Source of the DNA: Marinospirillum insulare DSM 21763
Lineage (GTDB): Bacteria; Pseudomonadota; Gammaproteobacteria; Pseudomonadales; Halomonadaceae
Direction: 5' to 3'
DNA: 64,000 bases
NCBI RefSeq assembly: GCF_000686905.1
Contig: NZ_JMLW01000007.1
Coordinates: 53,029 to 117,028, forward strand
The notes beneath the pieces are model-generated. The model saw only the letters and a program-made list of their open reading frames with translations, did not search any database and was not told the origin of the DNA. Positions 50,153 through 57,814 of the stretch are shown here, one piece after another. A program made the translations under genes and the position numbers. Positions within the stretch are counted from its first letter, which is position 1, and the number at the start of each line of letters is the position of its first letter.

Positions 50153-51376
50153 TTAATCACCAAACAACACCTTTTCTAATTTCTTTGTCAGCATTCCATA
50201 TTCATACTCTTCTAAAGCTGCTTTACGCCCATTATTGCCCATTTTTTGGCGTTGATCTTCAGGCAATTGATAAAGTTTAAGGATTGCTTTTGCTAAAGCT
50301 TGTGGATTTTCAGCTTCTATAATTAAACCTGCATTAAATTGACCAACTGGGTCACATGCACCTGAGTAGGCATGAATTATTGGTTTTCCAGAATACAGAT
50401 ATTCAGGTATTTTATTGGCACCAATCCCAAACCTATATAAATCATCTTTAAGCCAGCCAATATAGCAAGCATCAAATTTACTGAGCATGGCTTGTATTTG
50501 TACTTTAGGTATTGGGTCTATAAAAGTAATGTTAGTTAGCTGCTTTTCTTTGACGCTGGCTTGTAGTGTTTCTTTTTCTTTACCGCGCCCAACCAGCACA
50601 AACTCAATCTCGGCTTGTTCTTTCAAAAGTTCAGCTGCTTCTAGCAAAGTATCTAGCGAGTTTGCGACCCCTAGCGTTCCTGTATAACCAATTATAAATT
50701 TATCTTTCGGTAGCTGCTGCTCTACTGCTGGGCTTAAAGGCGCTTTTTGATTCACCTCATCTAAAGAAAAACCATTAGCCACCCAAGTAAATTTATCTCT
50801 TTGTAAGCCATGTTCAACCATGTGCTCAACCGAGTTTTTAAGGTTGGAAACCACATGGTCAGATTCTCGATATGCCTTGTTTTCTACCCACTGCATTAAA
50901 CGTATAAAAGGATGCTTTGCTGAATAGCCGCCAATTTCTGTTAAGGTTAACGGCCAAATGTCCCTTACTTCAAACACTAATTTTGCTGAAAACTTCTTAG
51001 CTAAGCGCTGAGCACCTAAAAATGCGATAGGTGAAGGTGAAGAACACAAAATAGCATCTGGCTTATCTTTAATAAGCTTCGCAAGCTTTTGAATGCGCCA
51101 AGGAAATAAAAACCAATTAAGTGCACGCTGTTTACTATGCGCTTCATCATACTGAGGCATTTTCACCCAAACAAAGGTAAAGCCAGCAATAGGCTCAAAA
51201 GTAATAGCACCACTTAACTTAGGTTGGTTATTTAGTAAGTGATTAGCAGATGATGCAATTACATAAACTTTGTGCCCTTGCTTAGCCAATTCCTGAGCCA
51301 AATAAAAATGTCTACCACCCATGCCTGTTTCAGGCGTGGAAGCATATTGATGTACTATCCAAATGGTTTTACTCAT
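50153..51376 (-). CDS. GT4-family glycosyltransferase (WbuB-like)
   Basis: This 407-residue GT-B enzyme begins WIVHQYASTPETGMGGRHFY, which is typical of WbuB-type O-antigen transferases. The donor domain shows GYTGTLGVANSLDTLLEAA and the conserved IGANKIPEYLYSGKP region. The substrates are likely HexNAc sugars. It follows the wecB copy by 36 bases. The 246 bases between it and the Panacea gene contain a short palindrome (50002-50009) and a tRNA-like fragment. Confidence 0.87.
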   Translation of the reverse strand: MSKTIWIVHQYASTPETGMGGRHFYLAQELAKQGHKVYVIASSANHLLNNQPKLSGAITFEPIAGFTFVWVKMPQYDEAHSKQRALNWFLFPWRIQKLAKLIKDKPDAILCSSPSPIAFLGAQRLAKKFSAKLVFEVRDIWPLTLTEIGGYSAKHPFIRLMQWVENKAYRESDHVVSNLKNSVEHMVEHGLQRDKFTWVANGFSLDEVNQKAPLSPAVEQQLPKDKFIIGYTGTLGVANSLDTLLEAAELLKEQAEIEFVLVGRGKEKETLQASVKEKQLTNITFIDPIPKVQIQAMLSKFDACYIGWLKDDLYRFGIGANKIPEYLYSGKPIIHAYSGACDPVGQFNAGLIIEAENPQALAKAILKLYQLPEDQRQKMGNNGRKAALEEYEYGMLTKKLEKVLFGD

Positions 51377-51412
51377 TAATTACTCTTTTCTTTTATTTAG
51401 TGCGTTTCGTGG

Positions 51413-52479
51413 CTACTGTTTTACCAATACTTCCGCTATTCTTTGCGCTGCTTTCCCGCCACCATACAGTTCGTTTTCATCTTTTACTGTACGTCCTAGG
51501 TTGCGCTTAGTGGCTTCTATAATTTTGTTAGTGTTAGCGTCAACTAGCTCGTTAAACCCGCCTTCAATCAGTTCTAGCCATTCGGTTTGGTCGCGCATGG
51601 TGACACAGGCTTTGCCGAAGAAGAAGGCTTCTTTTTGCACGCCGCCGCTGTCGGTGAGCACCAGCCCTGTGCGCTGTAAAAGCCACAGCATTTCTAAATA
51701 GCCAACAGGCTCAATCAAGTGCACATCCAAGGTTAAGCCTTGTGCGGCAATCACATTGCGCGTGCGTGGGTGCAGGGGTAAAACCACAGGCGCTAGGTTG
51801 GCGTGTAGGTGGTTAAGCGCTGCAACAATGGCCGCTAAGCGTTCTGGGTTATCGGTGTTTTCGGCACGGTGCAGGGTGGCAAGTATAAAACCCTCGTCAA
51901 GCTCAAAGCCTTGCGGCTGAGTGGCTTGTTGGGCAAAAAACTCGGCGCTGTCTTGCATAACATCACCCACTTGCAGCACTTGGATGGGCTTATCGGCAAA
52001 GCCTTCTTGCTTTAAGTTCGCCATGGTGGAATCGGTTGGGCAAAACAGCACACTGCTAATTTGGTCGGTAAGAATACGGTTAATTTCTTCTGGCATTTGC
52101 ATATTAAAGCTACGCAAACCTGCTTCTACGTGGGCTACAGGAATATGCAACTTAGCCGCCGCCAAAGCACCGGCAAGCGTGGAATTGGTATCGCCATACA
52201 ACAGCACCCAATCGGACTTTTCTTGCAGCAACACTTTTTCAATTTCTATCAGCATACGGCCCGTCATATCACCATGACTGCCGCTGTTAATATCGAGCTG
52301 ATAATCAGGGCGTGGAATGCCTAGCTGCTCAAAAAACACATCCGACATCTTGGCATCAAAATGCTGGCCGGTGTGTACTAAAACTTCAGTTAGGTCATCT
52401 GTTTCAGAATGGCTTTGGACACGACACTGGCTTTAATAAACTGAGGCCGAGCACCGATGATCGTAAGTATTTTTTTCAT
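51413..52479 (-). pseudogene. wecB: UDP-GlcNAc 2-epimerase copy 1, frameshifted
   Basis: WecB makes UDP-ManNAc from UDP-GlcNAc. The start (MKKILTIIGARPQFIKASVV) lies at 52479, but a single-base deletion near 52406-52407, relative to the second copy, shifts the frame into a stop after about 30 residues. From there the frame is intact to 51413 (311 residues from an internal ATG). The product is nearly identical to the intact wecB at 54015-55088. Unless the shift is a sequencing error, the N-terminal nucleotide-binding strand is lost and the protein is inactive. Confidence 0.85.
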
Positions 52480-52497
52480 TTAAAACTCTTTAGTGTT

Positions 52498-52512
52498 TGC
52501 CACGAAAAATAC
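52498..52512. repeat. short CCACGAA-type repeat remnant upstream of wecB copy 1
   Basis: TGCCACGAAAAATAC occurs at the same relative place (just before the wecB start, after AAAACTCTT) as GGCCACGGAAGGACACGG does before the intact copy. This suggests the two wecB copies were duplicated together with their upstream region. Confidence 0.5.
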
Positions 52513-52583
52513 AAAAATCGCTAAAGTGTATTTGCCACGGCAATCCACTAAAAGCACAGATAAGCAAACTAAAAACTAGGGTT

Positions 52584-53030
52584 TTAGCTCACAGCTTTTT
52601 CTAGCCCTCTAAAATCTAGGCTGGGCAGCATCATAGGGCCATGTTGGTATCTAGCAGATAAGGTTAATAGTTGATCACGTATTGCAGAATAAAGCATAGA
52701 TACAGAGTTCACTACAAACAAATGATTATGCTTATTATCTTGCTCATTTAAAGCTTCAGTACAGCTAACAACACCAAATAGCTCTACATCAAAACTGTAA
52801 GGGAAATCATTTTCTTCAAATGAAAACTTTAGCTCTATTGCGTTAAAATAAGCCTCTCCTTCAGGTAAGGCTTCAGGTTGTTTAACTATTATGTTGGTGC
52901 GAATTTTTTTTGTATCGGGTACAAGGTACATTTCATCAACAGCAGAATCGGCAGCTTGAAAGTTTTCATTTACCTCTAATACAAGCTTAGTAAAATGATA
53001 ATGCTTCAACTGTATAGCAGAGTTTTTCAT
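52584..53030 (-). CDS. SecB-like chaperone of a TAC module
   Basis: The protein of about 148 residues resembles the export chaperone SecB, mainly in the C-terminal half: VVNSVSMLYSAIRDQLLTLS, then GPMMLPSLDFRGLEKAV, compared with the SecB LLYPYAREAI and LPPVNF segments. SecB-like genes after higBA operons encode chaperones that protect the antitoxin from degradation (toxin-antitoxin-chaperone systems, first described in Mycobacterium tuberculosis Rv1955-1957). ATG 53030 lies beside the antitoxin stop. The cell's housekeeping SecB would be elsewhere. Confidence 0.78.
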   Translation of the reverse strand: MKNSAIQLKHYHFTKLVLEVNENFQAADSAVDEMYLVPDTKKIRTNIIVKQPEALPEGEAYFNAIELKFSFEENDFPYSFDVELFGVVSCTEALNEQDNKHNHLFVVNSVSMLYSAIRDQLLTLSARYQHGPMMLPSLDFRGLEKAVS

Positions 53031-53034
53031 AAAA

Positions 53035-53451
53035 TTAGCTCGCAAAACTATAGGCTTGCATGTTTACAAGGGGTTGCTGTTGGGTAGAAGCTAATTCTTT
53101 TTTTCGCCAAACAGCACCAATTAACTCACTAAGCTGCTCGCTTTTCATTTTAACTATCTCGATTTCTTGCTTTAACTGTGATTGCCCATCTATTTCAATA
53201 TCGAAATCTGTTTGCATGGCTTCACAAATATCAAACAAAGTTCTGAGTGTTAGGTTGCTACCGCCATGCAGAACCTTGCTAACACGGCTTGTTCTCCAAC
53301 CTAATTTTTCTGCCAACTCTTTTTGCGACATGCCCGTATTGGTAAAAGCTGAAGCTAGGTCCACCGAAACCTTCTGTGCTTTTAGTTCAAAACGAAATTC
53401 AGGGTCTTGTATAGACTCCTGCCATAACCCAGATAGTTGATTTAATAACAT
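53035..53451 (-). CDS. higA: HigA-like antitoxin with chaperone-addiction tail
   Basis: The 138-residue protein has an XRE helix-turn-helix (about 40-75: MSQKELAEKLGWRTSRVSKV). A longer C-terminal tail of about 30 residues (IGAVWRKKELAS onward) contains hydrophobic and aromatic residues. In TAC systems such a tail (ChAD) makes the antitoxin depend on the SecB-like chaperone. It lies between the toxin gene (14-base gap) and the chaperone gene, the classic order. Confidence 0.82.
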   Translation of the reverse strand: MLLNQLSGLWQESIQDPEFRFELKAQKVSVDLASAFTNTGMSQKELAEKLGWRTSRVSKVLHGGSNLTLRTLFDICEAMQTDFDIEIDGQSQLKQEIEIVKMKSEQLSELIGAVWRKKELASTQQQPLVNMQAYSFAS

Positions 53452-53465
53452 AGCTAACTCCTAAA

Positions 53466-53963
53466 TTAGTTAACTCTTACTGCTTTTATTTGTTGGCTGG
53501 CTTTTGCTTTCAAGTAAATTTCAACCTCTTCTTCAAGTTGTTTTAGCTCACCAGCTTTTAGCTTGTCTGAACGCTTGGCTAATACCGTTGTTAGGTAAAT
53601 AATTTTGCCTTCACAGTAGTAAAAATAGATACGTATAGCATTTTTTCTAATCCGCCAGATTTTTTGGACAACACCTTCAACCTTAAATTCATGTGCTACA
53701 TGACACTGCTTTACATCATAAAAGTTTGCTACAGGCTGACCAGTTTTGGCTACTTCAAATAACTTTTCTAATGCAAGCAGTAGGTCTTTACTATCACGCT
53801 GATTCTTCTTTGATAACGCCACAACCTGTAACAAGAAAGAGCAAGTGTTAACATCATTTTCAACACATCTTGCCTGTAAGCTCCAATGCGGGGGCATCTG
53901 AACCGTTGTATTGCTAGCTTTGATTCCAAATAGCTCGGGTGTAATAGTCAGTAAAAAGGCCAT
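53466..53963 (-). CDS. higB: HigB/RelE-like toxin
   Basis: The C-terminal half (about 95-155: QKIWRIRKNAIRIYFYYCEG, then YLTTVLAKRSDKL) matches the RelE/HigB ribosome-dependent mRNA interferase fold. A longer N-terminal part precedes it, giving 165 residues. It is the first gene of the TAC operon, toxin before antitoxin as is usual for higBA. No clear ribosome-binding site is seen before the ATG. Confidence 0.75.
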   Translation of the reverse strand: MAFLLTITPELFGIKASNTTVQMPPHWSLQARCVENDVNTCSFLLQVVALSKKNQRDSKDLLLALEKLFEVAKTGQPVANFYDVKQCHVAHEFKVEGVVQKIWRIRKNAIRIYFYYCEGKIIYLTTVLAKRSDKLKAGELKQLEEEVEIYLKAKASQQIKAVRVN

Positions 53964-53971
53964 AAAGGTTA

Positions 53972-54005
53972 ACTTTAAAGTGAATTTTCTGCAAGCAGTT
54001 TGCAG
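53972..54005. promoter_or_regulatory. palindromes upstream of higB, candidate operator
   Basis: ACTTTAAAGT (53972-53981) is a perfect ten-base palindrome, and CTGCAAGCAGTTTGCAG (53989-54005) has six-base inverted arms. Both lie in the 51 bases between wecB and the higB start, where the antitoxin would be expected to bind. Confidence 0.45.
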
Positions 54006-54014
54006 TTAGGGTAT

Positions 54015-55088
54015 CTATTTACTTTTACTTGCCAGAAATTCCGCTATCCGCTTAGCCGCCACTCCACCACCGTACAGTTCATTCTCATCTTGCACGCTGC
54101 GGCCTAAGTTACGTGTTGCGGCTTTTATAATGGCTTGGGTATCTGCACCCACCAGCTCATTCGCACCTACTTCAATCAACTCAACCCACTCGGTTTGGTC
54201 GCGCATGGTGACGCAGGCCCTGCCGAAGAAGAAGGCTTCTTTTTGTACGCCGCCGCTGTCGGTGAGCACCAGCCCTGTGCGCTGTAACAGCCAAATCATT
54301 TCTAAATAGCCAACAGGCTCAATCAAGTGCACATCCAAGGTTAAGCCTTGTGCGGCAATCACATTGCGCGTGCGTGGGTGCAAAGGTAAAACCACAGGCG
54401 CAACATGCTGGTGCAGATGATTCAGCGCTGTAACAATTGCTGCTAAGCGTTCGGGGTTATCGGTATTTTCCGCACGGTGCAGGGTGGCAAGTATAAAACC
54501 CTCGTCTAACTCAAAGCCTTGTGGTTGTGTGGCTTGTTGAGCAAAGAACTCGGCGCTGTCTTGCATCACATCACCCACTTGCAATACTTGAATGGGCTTG
54601 TCATTAAAGCCTTCACGCTCAAGGTTTGCCATGGCGGAATCAGTAGGGCAAAACAGCACGCTGCTAATTTGGTCGGTCAGAATACGGTTAATTTCTTCTG
54701 GCATTTGCATATTAAAGCTACGCAAACCTGCCTCTACGTGCGCTACAGGAATATGTAGTTTAGCCGCCGCTAAAGCACCGGCAAGCGTGGAATTGGTATC
54801 ACCGTAAACCAACACCCAATCGGGCTGCTCTTTAAGCAACACCTTTTCAATTTCAATCAACATACGGCCCGTCATATCACCATGACTGCCACTGTTGATA
54901 TTAAGTTGATAATCAGGGCGAGGAATGGCGAGCTGATCAAAAAACACATCGGACATATTGGCGTCGAAGTGTTGGCCGGTGTGCACTAGTACTTCAGTTA
55001 AACCAGCGGTTTCTTGAATGGCTTTGGAGACGACGCTTGCTTTGATGAATTGAGGGCGAGCGCCGATAATGGTAACTATTTTTTTCAT
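54015..55088 (-). CDS. wecB: UDP-N-acetylglucosamine 2-epimerase (intact copy)
   Basis: This non-hydrolysing epimerase makes UDP-ManNAc for surface polysaccharide. The GT-B-like fold begins MKKIVTIIGARPQFIKA and includes HTGQHFDANMSDVFF, YGDTNSTLAGALAA, HVEAGLR and the C-terminal LTDSGGVQKEAFFFG. It has 357 residues from ATG 55088. It is a near-identical direct repeat of the frameshifted copy 2.6 kb away, with the TAC module between. Confidence 0.94.
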   Translation of the reverse strand: MKKIVTIIGARPQFIKASVVSKAIQETAGLTEVLVHTGQHFDANMSDVFFDQLAIPRPDYQLNINSGSHGDMTGRMLIEIEKVLLKEQPDWVLVYGDTNSTLAGALAAAKLHIPVAHVEAGLRSFNMQMPEEINRILTDQISSVLFCPTDSAMANLEREGFNDKPIQVLQVGDVMQDSAEFFAQQATQPQGFELDEGFILATLHRAENTDNPERLAAIVTALNHLHQHVAPVVLPLHPRTRNVIAAQGLTLDVHLIEPVGYLEMIWLLQRTGLVLTDSGGVQKEAFFFGRACVTMRDQTEWVELIEVGANELVGADTQAIIKAATRNLGRSVQDENELYGGGVAAKRIAEFLASKSK

Positions 55089-55105
55089 TGTAAAACTCTT
55101 TTTTT

Positions 55106-55137
55106 GGCCACGGAAGGACACGGAAAGCACAGAAGGT
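55106..55137. repeat. repeat family B fragment before wecB
   Basis: GGCCACGGAAGGACACGG followed by AAAGCACAGAAGG lies 18 bases upstream of wecB, between it and the rhuM remnant. The sequence is related to 12093-12113 and to the 56080-56200 element. Confidence 0.6.
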
Positions 55138-55192
55138 TAAGCAAAAGCAAAGCACTTAGAGACGAAAGTTAAAACAGGGTTTGTTATCGAAA

Positions 55193-56058
55193 TTATTTTC
55201 GCTTCTTTATACTTTGCTCTAATGCTTTTAGCTCCGTTTCATCTGCTAGGTCGGCTTCTAACGCTTGCTGTTGTTTGCGTGTTGTTTCAAAGTTTATGTA
55301 AAGTTGTTCGGTATGTTGTTTCATTCTCTGCCGACTAATAACACCTGCGTTTTCAAGTAACGCAAAACCATTAGAAGTAATAATTTGCCCAATATTCTCC
55401 ATCCAGAATGCCATAGGTATGGACTGGCGGCTTTTGGTTCTTAGCTCGGCTGTTTCTAAAAAGATAACGACTAGACGATTAAGGGTGTCAACTTCATCTT
55501 CTGTAAGATAATTTTTAGCAATCAAAATATCTTCTTTACGAACCTGGCTACCCTTCCAAGTTAACAAACCAAAATGCGCGTCCTGTGGATTAGCGCGATC
55601 AACAACCAGCTCTGCTGCGGTTTTGCCAGTAACTGCATAAATGAGTAGATTTTGGACGGTAGCAAAAAACTGCTGGGGTTTTTAAGGCGCTCATCATCCA
55701 TGGCAAAGCCTTTTTGCAAATACTCTTTAAGCACGGTATTTGCCCAACGACGAAACTCTACCCCACGTGATGAACGCACTCGGTAGCCTATGGCTAAAAT
55801 GGCATCAAGGTTGTAATGCGCAACCCGATAATTCTTGCCATCGGCAGCAGTTGTCAACCAATGGTTGACAACTGAAACCTCGTCCAACTCTTGGTCTTCA
55901 AATATAGCTTTTAAATGCTTGGCAATATTTTGCTTTGAAGTGCTAAGTAAGTCTGCAATTTCTAACTGCGACAGCCAAACAGTGCCATCGCTAGCACGCA
56001 ATTGAATGCGGCTTTGCCCATCATCAGTGGTGTAAATAATTAAATCACTCACCAGCAC
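55193..56058 (-). pseudogene. RhuM-family protein gene, internally deleted and frameshifted
   Basis: The first frame (55561-56058) encodes the RhuM N-terminus: a DNA-binding region with LSQLEIADLLSTSKQNIAKH and HYNLDAILAIGYRVRSSRG, up to MDDERLKNPS. The second frame (55193-55567) encodes the C-terminus (TWKGSQVRKEDILIAKNYL and so on). Between them the other frame still reads QFFATVQNLLIYAVTGKTAAEL, so the family sequence continues after a shift. About 40-50 residues usually found between these parts are missing. This is best explained by a deletion that changed the frame. Confidence 0.8.
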
Positions 56059-56079
56059 ACCTACCTATCTGTTAATTTT

Positions 56080-56200
56080 TAGCCACGAAACCCAACAAAA
56101 CCACCAAATCGAATCATTTTAATATCCGTGCCCTTCTGTGTGTTTCTGTGGCAAAAAAAACTTTAAACACTTTCGTGTTTTTTCGTGGATTTAGTGGCTA
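56080..56200. repeat. repeat family B element, TAGCCAC ends
   Basis: A 121-base element is bounded by TAGCCACGAAA on the left and TTCGTGGATTTAGTGGCTA on the right. The outermost seven bases (TAGCCAC / GTGGCTA) form a perfect inverted repeat, and internal GTGTTTTTTCGTGG and CTGTGTGTTTCTGTGGC copies are present. The right end overlaps the stop codon of the glycosyltransferase gene. It fills the 139-base gap between rhuM and that gene. Confidence 0.7.
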
Positions 56201-57331
56201 ACCTAAAACCTCTTTATAAAACTCCAACAACTTAGCTTCTTCTATATCCCAGTTGTATTTTTCATACACTGCTTTTTGACCGTTACGGCCCATTTGCTCA
56301 GCTTCGGCTGGGTGGGTAACTAAGTAATCAATCGCTTGGGCGATGGCTTTTGGGTCTAAGGGGTCGACGCATAAACCGCATTGGTTTCCGTCAATTATCT
56401 GTTTCCATAGTGGGAAATTAGACGCAATAACGGGCAAACCTGTTGCCATATACTCAAACATTTTTACTGGCAATGAATCTAGGTAGTTAATGACTGGGTG
56501 CAGAGTGACCAAACCAGCTACAGACTCGTTAAGTAATTTACGCACACCACCACGGTCTAGCCAGCCTAGCTCATCTACTTTATCCCAGCCCTTTTCAACT
56601 TTTACTGCTCGCTCAAAGTCAGTCTCACTAAAACTGCCGCCCAAGCCAAAGCGTGCATCGCTGGTAACAAACTCCATGGCTTGTACCATCTCGTGTATTC
56701 CACGAATACGACCAATGCCCCCCACATAAGCCACTTGCGCTTTTTTCTGCGACCAATCAATTTCGCCGCTGGCTAACTCACCCAGCAAGGGGTAGTTGTT
56801 GATATCCACCGAAGTAACGCCCATCGCCAAATATTTATCACGGATAAAAGGCGTGGCAGCAATCACCGCATCCAACTTAGGCGTCGCCCAGCGTTCAAAC
56901 AAAGCAAAGGTTTTAGACAACAACCACCTAGCAGGCTTGTTTAAATAGGGCTTACCCAATAACTGCTTAGGCACATCTTCATGGGCATCAAAGATCACCT
57001 TCTTACCCAGTTTTTTAAGTTTTAATCCAATAGGAATTAACTCAGGATCGTGCAGGTGGTAAATATCAGCATCTAGCTCAACCGCTTTTTTAAAAACACG
57101 GCCTGGCGCATTACGAATACGGTCGAAACGACCTTTAGATGCGCCCACATCGTAAATAGCCACGTTGTTTTTTTGCTCATCGCCTTTACCATCGGCGACA
57201 ACTAAAGAAACAGAAAAGCCATTATTGGCTAAAGACGTGCATTCTTTTAAGAAGATGCGCGTGTCATAGCGGGGGTGGACGGACGTGAGGTGGGCGATTT
57301 TAATTGCTGGTGGTAAATTAGATTGTGGCAT
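56198..57331 (-). CDS. GT4-family glycosyltransferase
   Basis: This 377-residue GT-B enzyme has an N-terminal acceptor domain ([20 protein letters not shown]) and a donor domain with [20 protein letters not shown] and [14 protein letters not shown], followed by [14 protein letters not shown]. The acceptor and donor sugars cannot be told. Its stop codon lies in repeat B and its start overlaps the upstream small gene by 14 bases. Confidence 0.87.
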   Translation of the reverse strand: MPQSNLPPAIKIAHLTSVHPRYDTRIFLKECTSLANNGFSVSLVVADGKGDEQKNNVAIYDVGASKGRFDRIRNAPGRVFKKAVELDADIYHLHDPELIPIGLKLKKLGKKVIFDAHEDVPKQLLGKPYLNKPARWLLSKTFALFERWATPKLDAVIAATPFIRDKYLAMGVTSVDINNYPLLGELASGEIDWSQKKAQVAYVGGIGRIRGIHEMVQAMEFVTSDARFGLGGSFSETDFERAVKVEKGWDKVDELGWLDRGGVRKLLNESVAGLVTLHPVINYLDSLPVKMFEYMATGLPVIASNFPLWKQIIDGNQCGLCVDPLDPKAIAQAIDYLVTHPAEAEQMGRNGQKAVYEKYNWDIEEAKLLEFYKEVLG

Positions 57332-57812
57332 TATTTACATCTTTCATTGAAATATTCGATATATTTTGTGTGATCAAGCTAGTGTAATGACTTAAGAAAA
57401 ACTCTTGCATGTGTTTAGTTGCAAAAACAAGCACAATACTGGAGTTAGAATTCATATCAAAAAACGAATCAATGATACTTTTAAAACCATTTATAAAATG
57501 CCAAACATCTTGTTTCTGACTACCCTTGTGAATTGGTAATACATTGTAAGCAATCGCATTTTTAGTAAAACTTTCTTTAGCGCTACTCATATTTTCATAA
57601 ATACTAAAAAAATTAGGGTACTCTCGGGTATCTAAAATTAATCCAGGCTTTATTTTTATTAATAATTTATTAAAAGAGCTTGAATTAAAATTCTCCAAAG
57701 CAATAAGATGAATTTTTTTTGTAGTATCAAAAAGCTCCATCTGGTGGAAACTAGAGCTAGAGGCTTGTGGGGTTATTCTATTTTTAACAAGTTGAAGATG
57801 ATTTTTTTTCAT
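57318..57812 (-). CDS. unknown protein coupled to the antiphage deaminase
   Basis: The 164-residue protein was not recognised with confidence. The middle ([18 protein letters not shown], then [16 protein letters not shown] and [13 protein letters not shown]) has a faint likeness to the DUF488 layout, in which a D-x-R strand follows the first helix. The N-terminus is basic and disordered. Two bases separate it from the avcD stop, so the two are likely co-translated. It could be a regulator or second effector of the deaminase, or an unrelated gene. Confidence 0.55.
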   Translation of the reverse strand: MKKNHLQLVKNRITPQASSSSFHQMELFDTTKKIHLIALENFNSSSFNKLLIKIKPGLILDTREYPNFFSIYENMSSAKESFTKNAIAYNVLPIHKGSQKQDVWHFINGFKSIIDSFFDMNSNSSIVLVFATKHMQEFFLSHYTSLITQNISNISMKDVNNATI

Positions 57813-57814
57813 AA

